Source of the DNA: Selaginella moellendorffii
Lineage: Eukaryota > Streptophyta > Lycopodiopsida > Selaginellales > Selaginellaceae
DNA: 64,000 nucleotides
Assembly (NCBI RefSeq): GCF_000143415.4
Contig: NW_003314409.1
Coordinates: 221,107-285,106 of the forward strand
Reading direction: 5' to 3'
Shown here: one piece after another, positions 58,476-64,000 of the stretch
Layout: each line of letters starts with the position of its first letter
How positions within the stretch are numbered: position 1 is the stretch's first letter
Position numbers and translations under genes: made by a program
The notes under the pieces: generated by a model
Database searches by the model: none
Seen by the model: only the letters and a program-made list of their open reading frames with translations
What the model was told of the DNA's origin: nothing

Positions 58476-59394
58476 TCATTTTAACGATGTTATGATGCTT
58501 ACAAGTGCCTTTACAAGCTCATCTGGAGTGGAAAAGAAGGGGCTGTGATCAGATGCAAGCTCTAGAACACCGTTGGGGGGATTGTTTTCCAGGAGATAAT
58601 CTTGCATTGCCGCAGGTATCACTCTGTCATGCATCCCTTTGATGTAATAACGAGGAACACTTCCATACTTCTCTTTGGTGTACTCCACCGCGATTTCAGA
58701 GGGTGGCAACAAAGGATTTGGTTTGAGAAGAAGATTTGCTAGCTCCACGTCCTGTTTGAAGTCCAGTTTTAGTAGCGGGTCTAAACGTTTTGCAGAATTT
58801 CACCTCGGAAGAACAAAGATGGTAAAGCACAGGCTGGTGATGCTCCGGTTTGAGTCTTGACGAGGTTGGAACTTCCGAGCCCTTGGTGTAGAACCTATCT
58901 ACAATTTCTGAGAAACCAGACATCACCGCCTGCCAGATTTACATGAAAACTTCATGAGATCCAAGCGACGGGAGGAACTGGCAAAGTTTCACCTTGTCTC
59001 GGACCTCTATAGCTTTGGGACCCGAAGGGAGCATCGATGCCACCACGAAGATTGCCGCTGCACACTTCGTGGGATACTTCTCCATGACATAAGTGACGAC
59101 AATCCCCCCAAGGCTGTGACCCACGAGCACGATCTAGAAGAAAAAAATGCCAAAAAAACACGACATGCTCTTATAGTATACCTTGTCTCCTTGAGGAAGG
59201 AACTCGATGAGCTCGACGAGAGGCTGCGAGTAACGAGCCAAGGTTCTCACCTCGTTGGGATCAACGGTGCTGATCCCGGCGCTGGAGAGATCCACGGCCA
59301 GGGCCGCGTGGCCCGCTTGACGGAGACGAGGCAAGACCTTGTACCAACACCATGCGCCATGCCCTGCGCCGTGCACAAACACGAATTTCGCCAT
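58476..59394 (-). pseudogene. Methylesterase (SABP2/MES-like alpha/beta hydrolase) copy 1, broken
   Basis: Exon 1 59394-59182 (MAKFVFVHGAGHGAWCWYKV, oxyanion HG motif), 48-nt intron 59181-59134, then exon 2 with the nucleophile motif VGHSLGGIVVTYVMEK. The acid and His sites, HDRVIPAAMQDYL and ASDHSPFFSTP, are at 58640-58515. MES proteins (about 260 aa) hydrolyse methyl esters of hormones such as salicylate, jasmonate or auxin. Lesions: a 6-nt in-frame insertion relative to copy 2 brings a TAA at 58941-58939, and a 2-nt deletion near 58785-58800 shifts the frame before the PLLPPSEIAVEYTKEKYG segment. The triad codons themselves remain. Confidence 0.85.
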
Positions 59395-59864
59395 TGGCGA
59401 GAATATTCCAGTCGCACGCGTTTTATTGTCTCGACTCTCGAGCTGCAAGGCTTGGATTCGAGTGATATCAAAAGCTTCTGGATGTCAGGAATGGTCAATT
59501 CTCAACCTGTGTGGGAACTTCGAAAAAAGGGTGCTACGCCCACTTTTCTATGCCCCTTGCTCACAATCCTCGGGTTTCCAGCTCCATGGCTAGCTTCCAA
59601 TCAATCTCAAATCTTGGAGACGAAAGAATAAAAGTGCTTGGATCCCTGGTGCGATTCAATTTGTGCTGATATGAGAACGCATCGAGTCTTTGCTAAACTC
59701 TAGCCACTGTTTGTCCACTAGCATGGCTTTGAGGATCCTCGGCCAACAAAGTTATGCTTGGAGCATGATTTGCTTTTAAGCTTGTGACGAGATAAATGCG
59801 GCTTGCAGCCTCATCTAGCATGGTTGCAAAGAAGTGGATGTCTTCTGGGTCCAGAGCTCGTAAT
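59395..59864. other. Spacer between the duplicated MES-PPR units
   Basis: Upstream region of MES copy 1 (59395-59640). The rest shows nothing recognisable except a short minus frame that begins with the PPR relic phrase HMPKEGTL at about 59890. Confidence 0.4.
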
Positions 59865-60180
59865 ATTCTCAAGGTGCCCTCTTTGGGCATATGCAAGGAG
59901 CATAGAGCTAATGCTTGTTTGATAGTCTATCAAACAGAAATTTAGCCATTTCAAGAATGCCATGCTGCACGTACGCGTCAATCATGCAGTTGCAAGTAAA
60001 GGCGTATTCTGCTTTCTCTAGAAGCCTAGCACGGGATAAATTTTAGGTGTCCTGTGTAAATTGCAAGAAGCCATCATCACTGTTGATTGGCATGAATACC
60101 CTCAGCCAAAACCAAGCTCTTGCAAGATTGCCATTGCATTGTCCAAGATTATTTTCATTATATAGTGATAGGACGGTTCC
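59865..60180 (-). pseudogene. PPR remnant of the second MES-PPR unit
   Basis: Matches parts of 57890-58400. The GGTGCCCTCTTTGGGCATAT block is at 59873 (cf. 57900), CGTACGCGTCAATCAT at 59969 (cf. 58007), and the block with CAAGCTCTTGCAAGATTG at 60113 (cf. 58369). Large internal deletions. No coding capacity. Confidence 0.75.
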
Positions 60181-60199
60181 TTGCATTTGCCATAAGCTT

Positions 60200-61123
60200 T
60201 CATTTTAACGATGTTGCAATGCTTGAGAGTGCCTCCACAAGCGCATCTGGAGTGGAAAAGAAGGGGCTGTGATCAGATGGAAGCTCTAGAACACCGTCAG
60301 GGGGATTGTTTTCCAGAAGATAATCTTGCATTGCCACGGGCATCAACACGTCATGAATCCCTTTGATGTAATAACGAGGAATACTTCCATACTTCTCTTT
60401 CGTGTACTCCACGGCGATTTCAGAGGGTGGCAAGAGAGGATTTGGTTTGACTAGAAGATTCCCTAGCTCCACGTCCTGTTTGAAGTCGAGTTTCAGTAGC
60501 GGATCTAAAAGTTTTGGCCGTGATTTCACCTCGGGCGAACAAAGATGGTAAAGCACAGACTGGCGATGCTCCGGTTTGAAGCTTGATGAGGTTGCAACTT
60601 CCGAGTCCTTGGTGCAGAAGCTATCTATAATTTCCAGAAAACCAGGCATTGCCGCCTGCCAAAAGAAAACTTCATGAGATTTGAGCGACGGAAGGAACTG
60701 GCAAAGTTTCACCTTCTGTCAGATCTCCATAGCTTTGGGACCCGAAGGGAGCATTTGTGCCACCACGAAGATAGCCGCTCCAATCTTCGAGGGATACTTC
60801 TCCATGGCATAAGTGACGACAATTCCTCCAAGGCTGTGACCCACGAGCACGATCTAAAACTAGACTTTATTAGAAAAAAACAATGGATATTATACCTTGT
60901 CTCCTTGAGGAAGGGACTCGATGAGATCGATGAGAGGCTGCGAGTAATGAGCCAAGGTTCTCACCTGGTTGGGATCAACGGTGCTGATCCCGGCGCTGGT
61001 GAGATCCACGGCCAGGGCCGCGTGGCCAGCTTGGCGGAGACGAGGCAAAACTTTGTACCAGCACCACGCGCCATGCCCGGCGCCGTGCAAACACAAACTT
61101 CGCCATAGCCGAGAATATTCCAA
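60200..61123 (-). pseudogene. Methylesterase (SABP2/MES-like) copy 2, broken
   Basis: Exon 1 61123-60896, 42-nt intron 60895-60854, exon 2 60853-60200. Nucleophile VGHSLGG, acid region YIKGIHDVLMPVAMQ and His SDHSPFFSTP are present, and the C-terminal half (from MKLCQFLPSL) is fully open. Two lesions. A 2-nt deletion just after GTGTTTG (about 61090) shifts the frame behind the ancestral ATG (MAKFVF), but an ATG at 61123 in the shifted frame (MEYSRLWRSLCLHGAGHG) restores it. A TGA at 60721-60719 stands where copy 1 has CGA (Arg). 88% or more of the sequence looks shared with copy 1 by eye. Same orientation, head-to-tail. Confidence 0.85.
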
Positions 61124-61314
61124 TCGCGAATGGACTCTCGTTCAAAAATTTAATCTTTAATTAGGGCGGGCTGACTGAGTGATCGAGGAGAGAGTTCGTA
61201 GCGAAGGTTGACACGGTAAAACCACGAGTTTTTTTCGAGCGCGTTATTAGAGAGGATCCAGCTTCTCTGCTGCTGCTCATCGGCTGACGCTCTTTCCCAC
61301 GCGCAGCTTCGCGG

Positions 61315-61322
61315 TATATAAA
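61315..61322 (+). promoter_or_regulatory. TATA box of the PAR1-like gene 1
   Basis: TATATAAA 113 bp upstream of the start codon at 61435, the best TATA candidate before a plant gene in this window. Confidence 0.6.
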
Positions 61323-61434
61323 CCCAAGGGACCGTGTTCCTTTAACACGATCTCCAGAACACGCTTCGCTTTGCTACTACGCACCACACAAAGATCCTAA
61401 AGTTTCGTTCATCACTTCCGGTCGATTCCGCAGC

Positions 61435-62232
61435 ATGGCGCGCTCTTCCAGATCTCTTGCCTTTGTATCTTCGTTTGTGATTCTTCTCTGCATCAGCGGA
61501 GCGATTGGTAGGTTCTTCGGCTATTTGCTGTTGATTTGAAACGGAGGTCTTATTATCTTTGCTGCTTTCGTTTCAGCTGGAAGCAGGCTCGAGTGCGAGG
61601 ATCTTCCTCCTCAGGACTGCGCGTTTGCCGTGTCCACAATGGGAAACCGATGCGTTCTAGAAAAATTCATAGCTCAGGACAGCAGCGCCATCTACGAGTG
61701 CCAGGTGAGAGCAATTCGATGCTCTTCTTCTTTTGGTTTCTGGATTGAAACTTACAATCGATCGATTGCTCTCTTCAGACATCCAATGTCATGGCCGAGA
61801 AGCAAGAGGCCTGGATCGAATCCGATAAGTGCGTCAAAGAGTGTGGAGTGGAGAGGATGTGGGTGGGATTCTCCAGCGATGGCCTCGCCAACCGCAACTT
61901 CGTCAACAGGCTCTGCTCGCCAGTGTGCCAGAACAATTGCCCCAACATTGTCAACCTTTTTGAAAGCCTCGCTGCCGGAGAAGGTGAGATCATTCATCTA
62001 GAGTTCTCGATCAAACAGGTCTTTAACCGAAAATCTTTTGATGATAGGTGTCAATCTTGCCGAGGTTTGCAACTACGTGAGACCCAGTGCTCACAGGATC
62101 CTTGCCGATTCTCTCCTCTTCAAGAACACCCAGTTTGTTCTCCAATCTTTGGCTGGCGCGGCTGCTCCGCAAGCTGCTATTTCCGCAGAATCGATCACCT
62201 TGGCACCAGCTCCAGCTCCAAGCACCAACTAG
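61435..62232 (+). CDS. PAR1-family secreted Cys-rich protein, gene 1
   Basis: Four exons: 61435-61507, 61577-61704, 61779-61983 and 62048-62232, 196 aa. Introns of 69, 74 and 64 nt, all GT-AG. Signal peptide MARSSRSLAFVSSFVILLCI, then LECEDLPPQDCAFAVS, GNRCVLEK, YECQTSNVMAE, WIESDKCVKECGVERMWVGF and LCSPVCQNNCPNIVNLF with LAAGEGVNLAEVC. This Cys pattern is that of PAR1 (photoassimilate-responsive protein), a plant-only family of unknown biochemical role. The C terminus is Ala/Pro-rich (APAPAPS), which suggests a wall or GPI-like tail. TATA box at 61315. Convergent with its paralogue at 62640-63410, about 400 bp apart. Confidence 0.88.
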
Positions 62233-62639
62233 AGGACACATTCTCGATAGATCATGTTTATAGTTCGTCTGCGGTAGAGAGATTGATTTTTTGTTTGGAG
62301 AAGCTTCCATACGATCCCGTGCGCTGAGATTGTGGTAGAAACTCTCCAAACCGACATTGATTCTTTTCATAAATTCTAGTCAATAAACACATTCGGTCAA
62401 AAGCGAGTGAAGAAAGTGAGTCAATGTGTCAATTCGAAAGCGAGGGAAAGCGAGTGAGTCAATTCGGTGTTGTTGAGCTAGTGATTGAATTTGGGGGCAA
62501 AATAACATGCGCTCACGACTACCAACTTTCTTATGATCATGCCACGAACTACAACTTAACGGTTTCTAGAATTTCGACTAGCTGGTGAATATTATATGAG
62601 ATTTTTTGAGTATCTTTGTGATGGATCTAAAGAAACGAA
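62233..62639. other. Convergent 3' regions of the PAR1-like pair
   Basis: A short direct repeat (AAAGCGAGTGA at 62401 and AAAGCGAG...AAAGCGAGTGAGTCAATTCG at 62440) and a CAATAAAC polyadenylation-like signal at 62382 for the + gene. Nothing else seen. Confidence 0.4.
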
Positions 62640-63410
62640 TCACATGACGTCCGGAGATGGCGCCATGGCATCGGACGAGTCCAGGAAGGTGAGAGATTCC
62701 GGGGCCTCGGCACCGTGAAGAGCCTCGGGGGCCTCGGCATTGTGGAGCGAATCGATGGCCTGTTTCGTGCCCTTTGACATAGCGCTCAAGGATTCACCGA
62801 TCAGCTTACGAGAGCTGGGTCGGATGGAGTTGCAAATGTGTGGAAGATGGATGTCTGTGAAGGAAAGACACTGGAACGATGATAGAATTGGAAAGCGATC
62901 GGATTACCTTCTCCGGAGGCGAGCTTGGTGAAGAGATCGACAACGTTGGGACAGTTGGCCTGGCACTGAGAAGAACACCAGCGGCTGAGGAACTCCTTGC
63001 GGATGATTCCATCGGTGGAGATCCCGACCGACATCCTCTCCAGGCCACACGCCGCCAGGCACTCGTCGGTTTCGATCCATGCCTCGGATCTCTCCGCCAA
63101 GACAGGGGACGTCTGTTACGCGGAAAAACAGGGGAGTAACGATCCATGATTTTGATCGATCAAACCTGGCACTGGTAAACAACGATCTTGCTCTCCAGGA
63201 CGCGCTTCTCCAGAACGCATCGAGATCCCAAGCCCGACACCGCGAACGCGCAGTCCTCGACCGCTAGCTCCTCGCATTCCAGCGCGGCTGATACAATTCG
63301 AGAGAGAGGATTTTAGAAACCAGACGGCTGGATCGTGAAAAACGTTCACCTTGGATGGAAATCGAGAAGAGAGTGACGCAGATGACAAACAAATTCAATG
63401 TGCTAACCAT
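62640..63410 (-). CDS. PAR1-family secreted Cys-rich protein, gene 2
   Basis: Exons on the minus strand: 63410-63350, 63287-63166, 63112-62908 and 62854-62640, 200 aa. Introns of 62, 53 and 53 nt. Signal peptide MVSTLNLFVICVTLFSISIQ, then LECEELAVEDCAFAVSGLGS, RCVLEKRVLESKIVVYQCQ, TSPVLAERSEAWIETDE, ACGLERMSVGISTDG, WCSSQCQANCPNVVDLF and LASGEGDIHLPHICNSIRP. Exon phases and the third exon length (205 nt) are identical to gene 1. The C terminus differs: acidic EAPEALHGAEAPE, ending APSPDVM. Same plant-specific family; function unknown. Confidence 0.88.
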
Positions 63411-63482
63411 GATAAAACTTCTAGCTCTGGATTCTTGTGGAAAAGAACTTCAATCTCTAGAGCCCCTGCCCAAGCTTGTGGG

Positions 63483-63489
63483 TTTTATA
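63483..63489 (-). promoter_or_regulatory. TATA box of the PAR1-like gene 2
   Basis: TATAAAA on the minus strand, 73 bp before the start codon at 63410. Confidence 0.6.
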
Positions 63490-63499
63490 GTGCCATAGC

Positions 63500-64000
63500 A
63501 GGCAGAAGAGGGTATCTCCTTCCTTCGTGGCCGCTAACGGATTCCTCGTTCAGTAGTGGGCTTGGGTCCCATTCACAAGAAAACGTGCATCCATTTCCTT
63601 TATTAGATCAAGGTTTGCATTATACGTTGTAGCAGCGTATAAACTGGATTTTGAAATTTCAATGTTTTTCCATTTTTTGTATAATTAATAACCATGACTT
63701 TGAAGGTCAATTCCGGCCAAAGCACGAATACAGGAAAATTTGTTGTTATTATTTATTAATTATATTGATCAATTGGATTATAAACATATTTATAAATAAT
63801 AAATACATGATTAATAAATAAATAATAACCATTAGATGGTAGAATATTCTAAAATATCTAAGCATATTCTAAATATATTCACTATTCCCAAACAAACCAA
63901 AAATTTAAATATTTATTTATTTTATATATATATATATAAATATTATATTTGGGACTGTATAGGCGTCGGCGGTAGACAAATTGACTGCTGAGTGTTATAT
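63500..64000. other. Upstream of PAR1-like gene 2, then AT-rich sequence
   Basis: Becomes very AT-rich after 63650, with ATTAATAAATAAATAATA-type simple sequence and a short (TA)n at 63925-63938. No gene seen. Confidence 0.4.

Overview
The window looks like nuclear DNA of a land plant, most likely a lycophyte such as Selaginella (inference). The clues are very short GT-AG introns (42-70 nt, one of 188 nt), many intron-poor PPR genes and PPR relics, a plant-type GH29 alpha-L-fucosidase, SABP2-like methylesterases, a pair of PAR1-family genes, and dense chromodomain Gypsy retrotransposons.

Layout. 1-5.8 kb: two copies of a Gypsy 3'/LTR-type repeat. The first is GC-rich and carries an array of perfect hairpins and a 35-bp minisatellite. 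The second is AT-decayed with an internal inversion. 5.8-8.5 kb: featureless, then a long TA microsatellite. 8.5-11.8 kb: two convergent, frameshifted PPR pseudogenes. 13.4-14.2 kb: decayed bulb-type lectin relic. 16.1-25.4 kb: minus-strand Gypsy complex (LTR, RT fragments, leader, PBS, second LTR, PPT, and the pol region of Gypsy-1). 25.4-26.6 kb: a minus-strand PPR reading frame joined in frame to an intron-containing fragment of SEC16. 26.9-28.6 kb: intact alpha-L-fucosidase, divergent from the PPR-SEC16 unit. 29.3-32.1 kb: second lectin relic and a PPR with one nonsense codon. 32.4-38.1 kb: Gypsy-2 with both LTRs, a Gypsy-5 fragment and a LINE fragment. 40.5-43.6 kb: a large DYW PPR gene with an OSB-like PDF motif at its N terminus and four near-identical 333-bp units. 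45.4-46.4 kb: duplicated, broken last exon of the fucosidase. 46.6-52.2 kb: Gypsy-4, with two intron-like insertions, and its 3' region. 52.2-56.7 kb: Gypsy-3 with a nested LTR. 57-61.1 kb: tandem duplication of a methylesterase + PPR unit, all broken. 61.4-63.4 kb: two convergent PAR1-family genes.

Four genes look intact: the fucosidase (cell-wall or glycoprotein glycan trimming), the PDF-DYW PPR (organelle RNA editing) and the two PAR1-like secreted Cys-rich proteins. Most of the rest is a record of decay. In Gypsy-4 all eight premature stops in pol are TAG or TGA, as expected from CAG>TAG (CHG) and CGA>TGA (CG) transitions, which fits plant DNA methylation. The least expected items are the hairpin array with tRNA T-arm-like loops, the introns inside a Gypsy integrase, the PPR-SEC16 join, and the PDF-motif/DYW fusion.

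Exon borders were placed by hand from frame, splice sites and family memory. No alignment or database search was run.
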